A stretch of DNA of 64,000 nucleotides. Origin: Bordetella pseudohinzii (GTDB lineage: Bacteria; Pseudomonadota; Gammaproteobacteria; Burkholderiales; Burkholderiaceae_B). The DNA is taken from positions 62,001 through 126,000 of the forward strand of contig NZ_JHEP02000005.1 of assembly GCF_000657795.2 (NCBI RefSeq). Direction: 5' to 3'. Below, piece by piece: positions 8,894-19,705 of this stretch; position 1 is the stretch's first letter, and each line of letters starts with the position of its first letter. The translations under genes were made by a program, and so were the position numbers. Below the pieces are notes generated by a model that did not search any database, was not told where the DNA came from, and worked only from the letters and a program-made list of their open reading frames with translations.

Positions 8894-9852
8894 CAGACCG
8901 CTACGCTTTGATTACGGTGGATACCGAAGCACTGCCGAAACGCGCCTCGGATGACCACGTCAATCGATTGATATGGGGTCGGCATGCGGGTGGAACCGCC
9001 GGCGTGCGCGAGATGTGCGAGATCGGCAATGAATTCAATGTCAAGCAAGTATTTTTTGTCGATTTTTGCGGCGCTTATTCGCGTCTGGACGAAGTCCGGG
9101 AGGTGGCGAGATGGTTGAGTGCCGAGGGACAGGACGTGCAGTTGCATTCACATCCAGAGTATTTGCCTGACAGCTTTTGGAGCTCTCATTCCCTGGAGAC
9201 GCGGCCCCAGTATATGAATCAATATGAGGATGACGCCCGCGCGGAGTTTGTCATCCGGTATTTCAGTGAGGTGTTGCGGGCGTCTACGGGCCAGCGGCCC
9301 CTTGCGTTCCGGGCCGGATCTTTCCGGTGGAATGCCGCCTCGATCCGTGCCCTCAAGGCAGCGGGCATCCCGTTGTCCTTCAATAATTCGATGTGTGCGA
9401 TGCATGCTGGTCAGTGCCTGTTCAGCGAACCGACGAATCTGCCTTTTCTTTGGTCCAATGGCGTGATCGAGGTGCCCACTACTGAGAAGAAAATTCTGCC
9501 CAAAGTGGGTAAGGCTGAATGGTGGGCACGATTGACATACCCCGAATCCAGTTACTTCCGATTCCGTCCCTGGTGGGGAAAGCTTCTGTTGGGCGCCATC
9601 AGCGGAAGCCCATCATTCGCCTCTTTCCTATTGCACTCATGGTCATTGCTGTATTGGGACGAGAACGGCCATGCGAGTTATCGGGATGATCAGCGGCTGG
9701 AAGGCTATCGCAAGCTGCTCGGTCGCCTGACCAAGGACTACGACGTAATCACCACAGCGGATTTTCTGGATCTGTACGCGCGCGGCAAGATACGCGCCAC
9801 GCATAGTGTTGATCTCTCGTTGGCGGAGCTGGCGGGCCGGGACGGCGCATGA
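8890..9852 (+). CDS. Polysaccharide deacetylase-like protein (paralogue B)
   Basis: 320 residues; ATG overlaps the stop of paralogue A by four bases. Nearly the same architecture: TVDTEALPKRASDDHVNRL (D11, E13), LHSHPEYLP (H86, H88), FRAGSFRWNAASIRAL (R141), SFNNSM, and LLHSWSLLYWDENGHASYRD. The conserved catalytic-type residues are present in both copies, so both may be active, perhaps on different residues of the repeat unit. The pair is an evident tandem duplication. The stop overlaps the following GT4 gene (ATGA at 9849), which implies translational coupling. Confidence 0.82.
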   Translation: MTDRYALITVDTEALPKRASDDHVNRLIWGRHAGGTAGVREMCEIGNEFNVKQVFFVDFCGAYSRLDEVREVARWLSAEGQDVQLHSHPEYLPDSFWSSHSLETRPQYMNQYEDDARAEFVIRYFSEVLRASTGQRPLAFRAGSFRWNAASIRALKAAGIPLSFNNSMCAMHAGQCLFSEPTNLPFLWSNGVIEVPTTEKKILPKVGKAEWWARLTYPESSYFRFRPWWGKLLLGAISGSPSFASFLLHSWSLLYWDENGHASYRDDQRLEGYRKLLGRLTKDYDVITTADFLDLYARGKIRATHSVDLSLAELAGRDGA

Positions 9853-11165
9853 GTAGCAATCTGCCTGCCTGGAGGCTGTTGGCGGAGCCGTGGCTGACGT
9901 TGACGCGCGCCTTAACCGTTTGGGGGCTGGAGCGCAGGCTGCGCAAGTCGCCGGCAGGCATGTGCTATGTGCCCGACGCATGCAGTCTGTTGTATGTCGC
10001 GGCGAGTGCCTTGCCGTATCACACCAGCGGCTACACCACGCGCACGCATGAGGTGGTCCGCGCATTGCAGCAGATCGGTGTACGAGTGCGCCCCATGACC
10101 CGGCCGGGTTATCCCTGGGATCGAAGGGACCGCTTGGCGGAAACAGAGAACGAGCAAACCTGGGTTGGCGACGTCTTGTATACGCATGTTCGTCAGCCCG
10201 CCAATAATCGCCCCGTCCTGCACTACGCCCTGCAGGGTGCCTCCATTGTGATGCAGGCGGCTCTAGAACATCGGGCGGCGGCAATCCATGCTGCTTCCAA
10301 TCATGTGAATGCGTTGCCAGCCCTGCTGGCAGCCAGGCGGTTGGGGATCCCTTTTCAGTACGAGATGCGCGGCTTGTGGGAGTTGACACGGGTATCCCGT
10401 ACGCCTGGCTATGAGGGCTCGCAGGCCTATCGGCAGGGCCTGCAGCTGGAAGGAATGGTGGCGCGGCACGCGGATCGCGTATTCGTTATTTCTGAGCAGT
10501 TGGGGCGTTACATCCAAGAAAAATGGGGTGTCGCGCGGGATCGGATATTCTTGCTCCCTAATTGTGTGGATCCGGAGCGTTTCCCTCAAAGCTCTGCGCA
10601 GGAGGTTGAGCCCGATAGTGTGGGTTATGCGGGCTCACTGATTGGTTACGAGGGGTTGGATACCTTGGTCGATGCCATGAGCCTGCTCAAACGCTCAGGA
10701 CGGCGCGTGGTGCTCAACCTGATTGGCGATGGAGAGGCGCGTGCGCAGCTGGAGGCGCAGGTGTCGCGCCTTGGCTTGAATGAGGAGGTGAGGTTTCTGG
10801 GCAAGCTGGCGCCGGATGTCGCCCAAGCGCAGCTTCGGCGTAGCGCGCTGGTCTGCATTCCCCGCAAACCTTACGAGGTCTGCGCGATTGTGCCGCCGAT
10901 CAAGCTGGCCGAGGCCCTGGCTTTGGGAAAACCGGTGGTGTTGGCCGATTTGCCTGTCTTGAGGGACGAGATGGGAGACGATCCCGCTGGTTGGTTTTTC
11001 CGGCCTGGAGATGCGCAGGATCTGGCGCATGTGCTGGCCGGCGCCTTGCGTGATGGTGGCCGCCATCGGTCGATAGGGGAACGAGGGCGACGTTATGTCG
11101 TTGCTTGCCGCAGCTGGCGGGATTTCGTAGGAAAGTTGTTGCCCATGGCACAAGAAGGACAATAG
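9849..11165 (+). CDS. GT4-family glycosyltransferase
   Basis: 438 residues. N-terminal acceptor domain with HTSGYTTRTHEVVRAL and IPFQYEMRGLWEL. The C-terminal nucleotide-sugar domain has VGYAGSLIGYEGLDTLVDAM, LIGDGEARAQLE, VRFLGKL, IPRKPYEVCAIVPPIKLAEALALGKPVV and the acidic region typical of retaining GT-B enzymes. It should transfer a sugar from a nucleotide-sugar donor during capsule repeat or linker synthesis in the cytoplasm. It is coupled by ATGA overlap to the deacetylase before it, and the next gene begins at GTG 11167 one base after its stop. Donor and acceptor cannot be named from sequence. Confidence 0.87.
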   Translation: MSSNLPAWRLLAEPWLTLTRALTVWGLERRLRKSPAGMCYVPDACSLLYVAASALPYHTSGYTTRTHEVVRALQQIGVRVRPMTRPGYPWDRRDRLAETENEQTWVGDVLYTHVRQPANNRPVLHYALQGASIVMQAALEHRAAAIHAASNHVNALPALLAARRLGIPFQYEMRGLWELTRVSRTPGYEGSQAYRQGLQLEGMVARHADRVFVISEQLGRYIQEKWGVARDRIFLLPNCVDPERFPQSSAQEVEPDSVGYAGSLIGYEGLDTLVDAMSLLKRSGRRVVLNLIGDGEARAQLEAQVSRLGLNEEVRFLGKLAPDVAQAQLRRSALVCIPRKPYEVCAIVPPIKLAEALALGKPVVLADLPVLRDEMGDDPAGWFFRPGDAQDLAHVLAGALRDGGRHRSIGERGRRYVVACRSWRDFVGKLLPMAQEGQ

Positions 11166-11166
11166 C

Positions 11167-12252
11167 GTGGTCGGCGAGGCGATAAGAAAGTTGGGCGCGC
11201 TGGTTTACCAGTACCCCGCGGTACAGGAGGATCAAGAGCGCCCTGGCAAGTTCGGGCGTCTTAAGGTCGCGCTTGTGTCTGACTATTTCACTGCGGATTG
11301 CCTCTCTATGGATTGCCGCATCAGGCATATGACGCCCGGCAACTATCGGGAGGTCATTGATCTTTGGAAGCCAGACCTGGTTTTTGTGGAGTCCGCATTC
11401 CATGGGGTGGATGGCAGTTGGCGGTACGAGCTAGCCAAGCAAGCAAGATGGATGCGTGTGAGCCGCCCGACCGCGATCTTTCGCCTGGTGGAGCGGGCCC
11501 GATCCAAGGGCATACCGACGGTGTTCTGGAACAAGGACGACGGCGCGTTTTTCGACGCTTTTATCGATACTGCCAAGGTGTTCGATTATGTGTTCACCAC
11601 CGACAGGGAGTGCATCGACCGTTACCGCCAGCATGTGCCCACCCACGTGCCCGTCAATACGCTGATCATGCCCTATCAGCCGGCATTCCACAATTTCACG
11701 GGGTTCGATTTCAAGCGGAATGAAGCATGCTTTACGGGGAGCTACTACCGCCGCATCCTGAACGAGCGTCGGCGTTTCTTGGACATGGTCTTTGACGCAT
11801 GCCGCCAAGCGGATTTGCATCTCAATATCTATGACCGCAATCATGATCGTCTGTCTCGTTTGTTCGAGTTCAGGTTCCCGCGGCATGCACAGCTGCGGAT
11901 CCACGGGCGGGTGGCCCATAGGGAGACAGCGGCTGTCTACAAATCGCATGCGCTTTCGCTCAATGTGAATTCCGTCACGACCTCCGATACGATGTGTTCG
12001 CGCCGCTTGCTGGAGATCCTGGCCTGCGGCGGGATTGCCGTGACGAACCCAAGTTTGGCCGTAGATCGCTATTTTGGGGACTATTGTCACGTCGTCAGAA
12101 CCTCTGAGGAGGCCGGCGAACTCTTCGCGCGCCTGCGGCATGGGCCCGCGCAAGAGGACCTGGAGCGGGCCGCGGCCGGCGCGGCCTATGTCCGCGATCA
12201 TCACACATGGGCGCATCGCTTGGAAGATGTGTGCGCCATCGTGAAACTCTGA
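11167..12252 (+). CDS. CgeB-like glycosyltransferase family protein
   Basis: 361 residues from GTG 11167, one base after the previous stop. The sequence parallels the first domain of the large protein at 256-3621: VFVESAFHGVDGSW, IPTVFWNKDD, FDYVFTTDRECIDRYR, NEACFTGSYYRR, LNVNSVTTSDTMCSRRLLEILACGG. This is the CgeB/GT-B type with a C-terminal donor-site-like segment. A stand-alone and a fused copy of the same domain in one locus suggest duplication and related acceptors. Predicted cytoplasmic; exact function unknown. Confidence 0.77.
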   Translation: MVGEAIRKLGALVYQYPAVQEDQERPGKFGRLKVALVSDYFTADCLSMDCRIRHMTPGNYREVIDLWKPDLVFVESAFHGVDGSWRYELAKQARWMRVSRPTAIFRLVERARSKGIPTVFWNKDDGAFFDAFIDTAKVFDYVFTTDRECIDRYRQHVPTHVPVNTLIMPYQPAFHNFTGFDFKRNEACFTGSYYRRILNERRRFLDMVFDACRQADLHLNIYDRNHDRLSRLFEFRFPRHAQLRIHGRVAHRETAAVYKSHALSLNVNSVTTSDTMCSRRLLEILACGGIAVTNPSLAVDRYFGDYCHVVRTSEEAGELFARLRHGPAQEDLERAAAGAAYVRDHHTWAHRLEDVCAIVKL

Positions 12253-12263
12253 CCCGGTACGCG

Positions 12264-13613
12264 ATGGCCCTGGCCTTTATCTCCTATCTCGCACAGGCCG
12301 TGTTTCTGTTGGTGGTGGTCTATTTCGGCGTGTATGTCGTGCTGGAGTTGCGCCTGCTGTTGATTTCGCGCAGGGTTGAGCGCCGAAAGTTGACGGAATT
12401 CGTTCGTGATGTCCTGGAGCCTCCGGATGAGTCCAGTCTGCGCCCGGTGACGGTGTTGCTGCCTGTCTGCAATGAGTCGGCTGTGGTCGAGCGCTTGATC
12501 GACGCCGCTTGCGGCCTGCGCTATCCCAGCGACAGGCTGGAGATATTGGTGTTGGATGATTCATCCGATAAGACGTCAGAGCTGGCCCAGGCACGGGTTG
12601 CGGCCCATATGGCGCAGGGGATCAATATCCGTCTCATCCGGCGGGCAGAGAGGACAGGCTTCAAGGCGGGAAACCTGACGCATGGCATGCAGCTCTCGAC
12701 GGGCGAATTTTTCGCTATTTTCGATGCCGACTTCGTGCCGCCCGGAGACTTTCTCTTAAGGACGGTTCCTTGTTTTCAAGACTCTCAGTTGGGATTCTTG
12801 CAGACGGGGATAGGTTATGAAAACCGTGATGTGTCGTTCCTCACGCGCTTCCAGGCCATGGAGATGGGGCACCAGCAATACGTGACGGTGGGACTGAGCG
12901 CCGACGGAGATATGGCTTCTCTGAGTGGCAGCTCGTGTGTCTGGCGGCGAAAATGTGTGGAGGAGTTGGGAGGGTGGAACGCGAGTACGGTCACGGAAGA
13001 CGTGGATCTGGGCTATAGAGCGCAGTTCGTAAATTGGAAGTACGCCTATTTGCGAGACGTCGTTTCCATGTCCATTCTTCCGGAGACCATAAGCGCTTTT
13101 CGCGTCCAGCGCGAGCGTTGGGGGCGGGGGCTGATACATAGCGGCTTCAAGCATGTGCGGCAGATGTTTCGCCAGCCCATGTCAGCGCTGAAGCGGATGC
13201 ATGCGCTATCCATGATGTTCTCATCGGTGCTGTTGGCAGCCATCTACGTTTTGGTTTTGCTGAGTCTGCCACTCAATTACTTGGTCAATTTTGACCAGGA
13301 AGTGTTCTATTGGGGTGTGTTGCTGTTCTTTGGGCTGGTGACGATCTGGTCTCTCGACAATGCATTCGGCGCACGCAAAGGAGCCGGGCTGGATCGTAAG
13401 CCCAGCGTGGCACGCACGCTCTGGGACAATTATCTCTATGTAGCCATGTTCCTCCCCATGGCCTGGTATTACTTTGCCGGCGGGATTCGAGCCATGTTCG
13501 GCGTCTACGGGGAATTTCACCGCACTCCCAAAGGGGGGGGAGGCAGCGCGCTCCCCGCATCAATCAGCTCCTTGTGGCGGGGGAGTTATTCACCTTCTGC
13601 TATTCGCTGCTGA
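12264..13613 (+). CDS. Membrane GT2 glycosyltransferase (cellulose/curdlan-synthase-like), C-terminus frameshifted
   Basis: 449 residues from ATG 12264. The longer frame from 12207 overlaps the previous gene and lacks the natural hydrophobic N-terminus (MALAFISYLAQAVFLLVVVY). An N-terminal membrane segment is followed by a processive GT2 domain with VTVLLPVCNES, LVLDDSSD, FAIFDADFVP, TVTEDVDLGYR and the FRVQRERWGRG (QxxRW) motif, then three further membrane segments (~320-350, 365-385, 405-425). After EFHRTPKGG the frame loses sense and stops at 13613. In the -1 frame from the G8 tract at 13533-13540, sense continues (RINQLLVAGELFTFCYSLL, then a second hydrophobic helix) to TGA at 13736-13738. 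One extra G or a -1 slip would give a 491-residue protein. It is likely a polymerase-like enzyme making or extending the capsule chain. Confidence 0.82.
   Translation: MALAFISYLAQAVFLLVVVYFGVYVVLELRLLLISRRVERRKLTEFVRDVLEPPDESSLRPVTVLLPVCNESAVVERLIDAACGLRYPSDRLEILVLDDSSDKTSELAQARVAAHMAQGINIRLIRRAERTGFKAGNLTHGMQLSTGEFFAIFDADFVPPGDFLLRTVPCFQDSQLGFLQTGIGYENRDVSFLTRFQAMEMGHQQYVTVGLSADGDMASLSGSSCVWRRKCVEELGGWNASTVTEDVDLGYRAQFVNWKYAYLRDVVSMSILPETISAFRVQRERWGRGLIHSGFKHVRQMFRQPMSALKRMHALSMMFSSVLLAAIYVLVLLSLPLNYLVNFDQEVFYWGVLLFFGLVTIWSLDNAFGARKGAGLDRKPSVARTLWDNYLYVAMFLPMAWYYFAGGIRAMFGVYGEFHRTPKGGGGSALPASISSLWRGSYSPSAIRC
13533..13540 (+). repeat. Poly-G tract (G8) at the frameshift point of the GT2 gene
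   Basis: Eight G following AAA (13530-13532). Reading in frame after nine G would continue for another ~70 codons, including two hydrophobic helices, whereas with eight G the protein ends at 13613. It is consistent with phase variation, transcriptional or ribosomal slippage, or a sequencing error. Confidence 0.75.
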
Positions 13614-13738
13614 CGATGGTGCTGGCCATCTGCGAGCACAATTACTTGCTGGTCCCGATCAATCTGACGGCTTGCGTGGGATTCGGCATGGTCTTGTATT
13701 GGACGTGGCGTGAAAGCCACCGCCCCGCATCGCGCTGA
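13541..13738 (+). other. Out-of-frame 3' segment of the GT2 gene (two predicted membrane helices)
   Basis: Read in the frame with codons starting at 13523, 13526 and so on, this stretch encodes RQRAPRINQLLVAGELFTFC, then a helix through YSLLTMVLAI, the sequence CEHNYLLVPI and a second helix through NLTACVGFGMVLYWTW, with TGA at 13736-13738. The hydrophobic pattern and position fit the missing C-terminal membrane helices of the GT2 enzyme. There is no independent start codon with a ribosome binding site. Confidence 0.7.
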
Positions 13739-14035
13739 GTGCTCATATTCCAGCCTTGCGGACGTAACAAGGCCGGTAACGTATGCAGCACATGGTGAGG
13801 GTCGATGTGCTGCGGTAGCCCAAGTATGTCTATGCGTGGATCTCCGCGAATCCAGCAATAGCTGTAGTGTTTGAAGACATCTGAAAAAAAACGTCAGCTT
13901 ATGGCCGGGGGCGGCCTCCTATCATGGGCCTCCTCATTTCTGCGCTGGCGGGCGCGCGGCGCTGACGAACATGACTCCGCCATGTGGCCGGAGCCGGGTC
14001 CGTAGCCGACGACACCGCTTGCGCCGCTGTGGCCA
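13739..14035. other. Non-coding gap before kpsC
   Basis: No convincing gene. It contains a perfect 9-bp inverted repeat, GCAGCACAT at 13785-13793 and ATGTGCTGC at 13805-13813, with an 11-base loop. It is immediately followed by GCGGTAGC (13812-13819), resembling the core of an ops element of RfaH-type anti-termination. An A8 run lies near 13884. The hairpin has no T tract after it, so it is a weak terminator candidate; kpsC may have its own promoter here. Confidence 0.4.
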
Positions 14036-16066
14036 ATGATTGGTGTTTTCTCCAAAGGTATATTGCGCATCCCTTATCTGGATGCCTTTCTGGGCCAGCC
14101 TGTGCAGGCCTGTGACCGACGCACGCCGGTCGCGGGCCTGAGCGCGATCGCGGGCTGGGGAATGCGCCCGAGCACGCGCCAGGCGCGCAGCTGCGCGCTG
14201 CGCCATGGCCTGCCTTTTCTGGCCCTGGAAGACGGGTTTCTGCGTTCTTATGCGCCGGGCCCGAAGATGCCGCCCCTGTCCATGGTGGTGGATCTGGAGG
14301 GCATTTACTACGATGCGTCGCGCCCCGGCGCGCTCGCGCTGATGCTGGCTTCCGACCGCGATCTGCTGGCGGGCCGCAAGGACGAGGTGCGCCGCGCGCG
14401 GGAGCTGATATTGGCGCATGGGCTCAGCAAATACAACCATGCGCCGGACGCGCCGGCCGGTTGCCTGGACCATGGGCGGCCCGCCGTGCTGGTGGTAGAC
14501 CAGACGCGCGGGGACATGGGCGTGCGGCTGGCCGGGGGATCGCCCGAAGTCTTCGAGGCGATGCTGCGCGCCGCGATCCGGGAGAATCCCGGTTCACATA
14601 TCTACGTCAAGACGCATCCCGAGGTCAGCGGCGGGCGCAAGGCGGGTTATCTGGGCGCGATCGATGCGGATGTCACCGTGCTGCGCGAGGATTTCAATCC
14701 GCTTAGCTTGATGCCGCTGGTCGAGCGTGTGTACGTGGTGTCGTCGCACATGGGTTTCGAGGCGCTGTTGGCCGGTAAACCGGTGACCTGCTTTGGCACG
14801 CCCTGGTATTCCGGTTGGGGAGTGACCGACGACAGGCGCCCCGCGCCGCCGCGTGGGCGGTCGCGCAGTGTGGAAGAGCTGTTCGCCGCGGCCTATTTCG
14901 ACTACACGCGCTATCTCAATCCGCACACGCATGAGCGCGGCACGATCTTCGATGTGATCGAGTGGCTGGCGCGGCAGCGCGAGCAGGCGGCTCGCGAGCG
15001 GGGGCGCAGCATCGCCGTGGGTTTCAGGCGCTGGAAAGCCGCCAACGTGCGGCCTTTGCTGGGCCTGGATGCTTCCCGGGTGCGCTTTGTGCGCAATGCC
15101 GGCGAGGCCCGCGCCCTGCAGCCGGGGCCGCAGGACAGGCTGATCGTCTGGGGCGCCAACCCCGCGCCGGAGCTGGCTACGCTGGCCCGCCGCAGTTCGG
15201 CTCGCCTGGTGCGCATGGAAGACGGCTTTTTGCGCTCGGTCGGCCTGGGTTCGGATTTCGTGCCGCCATTGTCGCTGGTGCTGGATGAGCAAGGCCTGTA
15301 CTTCGATCCGCGCCGGCCTTCGGCGCTGGAGAGCTTGCTGAATACGCGCGTTTTCAGCGACGACGATCGCGCGCGCGCCCGCGGGGTGCGCCAGGCCATC
15401 GTGAGCCAGGGGCTCACCAAGTACAACGTCGAGCCGCGCCAGGCGCCGGACTGGGATGGCGGCGGACGCAAGGTCGTCCTGGTGCCGGGCCAGGTCGAGG
15501 ACGATGCGTCCATTCTGTCGGGCTGCACGACGGTCGCCACGAATCTGGACTTGTTGCGCGAAGCCAGGCTGGCCGAGCCGCGGGCCTACATCGTCTACAA
15601 GCCGCATCCCGACGTAATGGTGAAGAACCGCGCCGGGCGGGTCCGCCTGGAGGAGGCCGCGCAGTGGGCGGACAGGGTGGAGACCCGCTGCTCGGTCGTG
15701 AGCTGCATCGAGGCGGCGGACGCGGTGCACACCATGACTTCCTTGTCGGGTTTCGAGGCCTTGCTGCGCGGCAAGCGCGTCACGGTCTATGGCGCGCCGT
15801 TCTACGCCGGCTGGGGATTGACCGAGGACCGCCAGCCTTTGCCGCGCCGAGAGCGCCGCCTGCAGCTCGATGAGCTGGTGGCCGGCGCGCTCTTGTACTA
15901 CCCGCTGTATTGGGATTGGACTTTCCAGGGATACACGCGCTGCGAGTCGGCCATCGGCCAGCTCGCGCGGGCGCGCGAGCGCCTGCCAGCGCCGCCCCGG
16001 CCGGCGCGTCGGCTGCTCAGGAAAGTGCGCATGTACCTGACGGGCGATTTCCGTCTGCAGGGTTAA
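14036..16066 (+). CDS. kpsC: Capsule polysaccharide beta-Kdo transferase KpsC (WcbA/LipA type)
   Basis: 676 residues, the usual KpsC length. It has two related halves. The first contains ALEDGFLRSYAPG, LSMVVDLEGIYYDASRP, GLSKYNH, IYVKTHPEV and FGTPWYSGWGVTDDR. The second repeats RMEDGFLRSVGLGSDF, PLSLVLDEQGLYFDPRRPS, GLTKYNVE, YIVYKPHPDV and YGAPFYAGWGLTEDR. In the family these are the two Kdo-transferase modules (GT99 and GT107) that build the poly-beta-Kdo linker on lyso-phosphatidylglycerol for ABC-exported (group 2) capsules at the inner face of the cytoplasmic membrane. kpsS follows after 59 bases. This makes the locus a KpsC/KpsS-dependent capsule; the kpsMTED transporter genes are not in the window. 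Confidence 0.95.
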   Translation: MIGVFSKGILRIPYLDAFLGQPVQACDRRTPVAGLSAIAGWGMRPSTRQARSCALRHGLPFLALEDGFLRSYAPGPKMPPLSMVVDLEGIYYDASRPGALALMLASDRDLLAGRKDEVRRARELILAHGLSKYNHAPDAPAGCLDHGRPAVLVVDQTRGDMGVRLAGGSPEVFEAMLRAAIRENPGSHIYVKTHPEVSGGRKAGYLGAIDADVTVLREDFNPLSLMPLVERVYVVSSHMGFEALLAGKPVTCFGTPWYSGWGVTDDRRPAPPRGRSRSVEELFAAAYFDYTRYLNPHTHERGTIFDVIEWLARQREQAARERGRSIAVGFRRWKAANVRPLLGLDASRVRFVRNAGEARALQPGPQDRLIVWGANPAPELATLARRSSARLVRMEDGFLRSVGLGSDFVPPLSLVLDEQGLYFDPRRPSALESLLNTRVFSDDDRARARGVRQAIVSQGLTKYNVEPRQAPDWDGGGRKVVLVPGQVEDDASILSGCTTVATNLDLLREARLAEPRAYIVYKPHPDVMVKNRAGRVRLEEAAQWADRVETRCSVVSCIEAADAVHTMTSLSGFEALLRGKRVTVYGAPFYAGWGLTEDRQPLPRRERRLQLDELVAGALLYYPLYWDWTFQGYTRCESAIGQLARARERLPAPPRPARRLLRKVRMYLTGDFRLQG

Positions 16067-16125
16067 GCCGTCGCCACACATAAAAGGAGCTCGCGCCGCG
16101 GGGCGTGCGCGGGACAGGCCAGTCG

Positions 16126-17391
16126 ATGAAGCGTTCATTTTTATTTCTGCAAGGTGTGTGCTCGCCTTTTTTTTCGCGTATGGGAGCGCGCCTGCGCGCC
16201 TTGGGGCATGAGGTCGTCAAGGTGAATTTCACCGTGGGCGACGCGGTGTATTGGCAGGCGGGCGGGGCGCTGGCCTACCGGTCGGGGATGGAGGCGCTGC
16301 CGGCTTTCTATGCCGATCTGTACGCCAGCCGGGGCATCACCGACGTCATGTTGTTCGGCGACTGCCGTCCGGTGCATCGCCCCGCCGTCATGCAGGCGCG
16401 CAGCCAGGGCGTGCGCGTCCATGTGTTCGATGAGGGGTATTTCCGGCCCTATTGGGTGACGATGGAGCAGGGGGGCGTGAATGCGCATTCTTCGCTGCCG
16501 CGCGATCCCCAGTGGTACCGGGAGGCGGCCCGCAAAGTGCCCAGCTACGGCAACGGCCAGCCTTTTGCGTCACCCTTCTGGCGGCGGGCGGCCTATGATG
16601 TGGGCTACAACTTCTGGGCGGGTTTGACGCCCCTGTTGTATCCGGGCTATCGCAGCCATGTGCCGCATAATCCGCTGGCGGAGTACCTCAGCTATGCGCG
16701 GCGCGGCTGGCGCGTCCAACGGCGCGGCCCGGCCGATGCGCGGACCATCGCCAAGGTGGTGGCGGCCAGCGGGCGGCAGCCGTTTTTTCTATTTCCCCTG
16801 CAACTGGGCACCGATGCCCAGATCCGGTGGCATTCGCCGTTTGAGGATATGCGTCATGCCCTGGGCCATGTCATGCGTTCTTTCGCGCGGCACGCGCCGG
16901 CGCGGACGGCCCTGGTGATCAAGAACCATCCCCTGGACCCGGGATTCGTCGACTATCAGGTGCAGACCCGGCGTCTGGCGGCCGAATACGGCTTGCAGGG
17001 TCGGGTGCATTATCTGGAGAGCGGGCATCTGCCCACCTTGCTGTCGCATGCGGCCGGGGTGGTGACGGTCAACAGCACCGTGGGCGGCTCTTCGCTGATC
17101 CACGGTTGCCCGACGATTGCCCTGGCGCCGGCCATCTATGCCTTGCCGGGGCTGACTTTTCAGCGTGGGCTGGACCGCTTCTGGACTGAACACTGCCCGC
17201 CCGACGAGGCGCTGTTCCATGCTTTCCGCAACGTGGTCATCCATGCCACCCAGATCAATGGCGGCTTTTATTGCCGGCGCGGCATAGATATGGCGGTGGA
17301 GAACGCCCTGCCCAGGCTGTCGCAGCCTTGGGCCAGGCTGGATCCGGTGCTGGGGGCGCTGGAGCGCCAGGCGGCGCTGGCCAGCGCTTGA
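16126..17391 (+). CDS. kpsS: Capsule polysaccharide Kdo transferase KpsS (WcbO type)
   Basis: 421 residues from ATG 16126 (MKRSFLFLQGVCSPFFSRM); the GTG at 16105 is less likely. The characteristic start FLQGVCSPFFSRMGARL is followed by VNFTVGDAVYW, VHVFDEGYFRPYWVTMEQGG, FPLQLGTDAQIRWHSPF, LVIKNHPLDPG and a donor-site motif VTVNSTVGGSSLIHGCPTI. KpsS adds the first beta-Kdo to the lipid acceptor before KpsC extends it. The gene is adjacent to kpsC and converges on kdsA, whose stop is 10 bases away, so Kdo supply and Kdo transfer are clustered. Confidence 0.94.
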   Translation: MKRSFLFLQGVCSPFFSRMGARLRALGHEVVKVNFTVGDAVYWQAGGALAYRSGMEALPAFYADLYASRGITDVMLFGDCRPVHRPAVMQARSQGVRVHVFDEGYFRPYWVTMEQGGVNAHSSLPRDPQWYREAARKVPSYGNGQPFASPFWRRAAYDVGYNFWAGLTPLLYPGYRSHVPHNPLAEYLSYARRGWRVQRRGPADARTIAKVVAASGRQPFFLFPLQLGTDAQIRWHSPFEDMRHALGHVMRSFARHAPARTALVIKNHPLDPGFVDYQVQTRRLAAEYGLQGRVHYLESGHLPTLLSHAAGVVTVNSTVGGSSLIHGCPTIALAPAIYALPGLTFQRGLDRFWTEHCPPDEALFHAFRNVVIHATQINGGFYCRRGIDMAVENALPRLSQPWARLDPVLGALERQAALASA

Positions 17392-17401
17392 GCGGTCCGG
17401 C

Positions 17402-19705
<2,304 letters not shown>

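Noticed and set aside
14594-16138. 514-residue minus-strand frame opposite kpsC
   Set aside because: Antisense shadow; kpsC has full two-module motifs.
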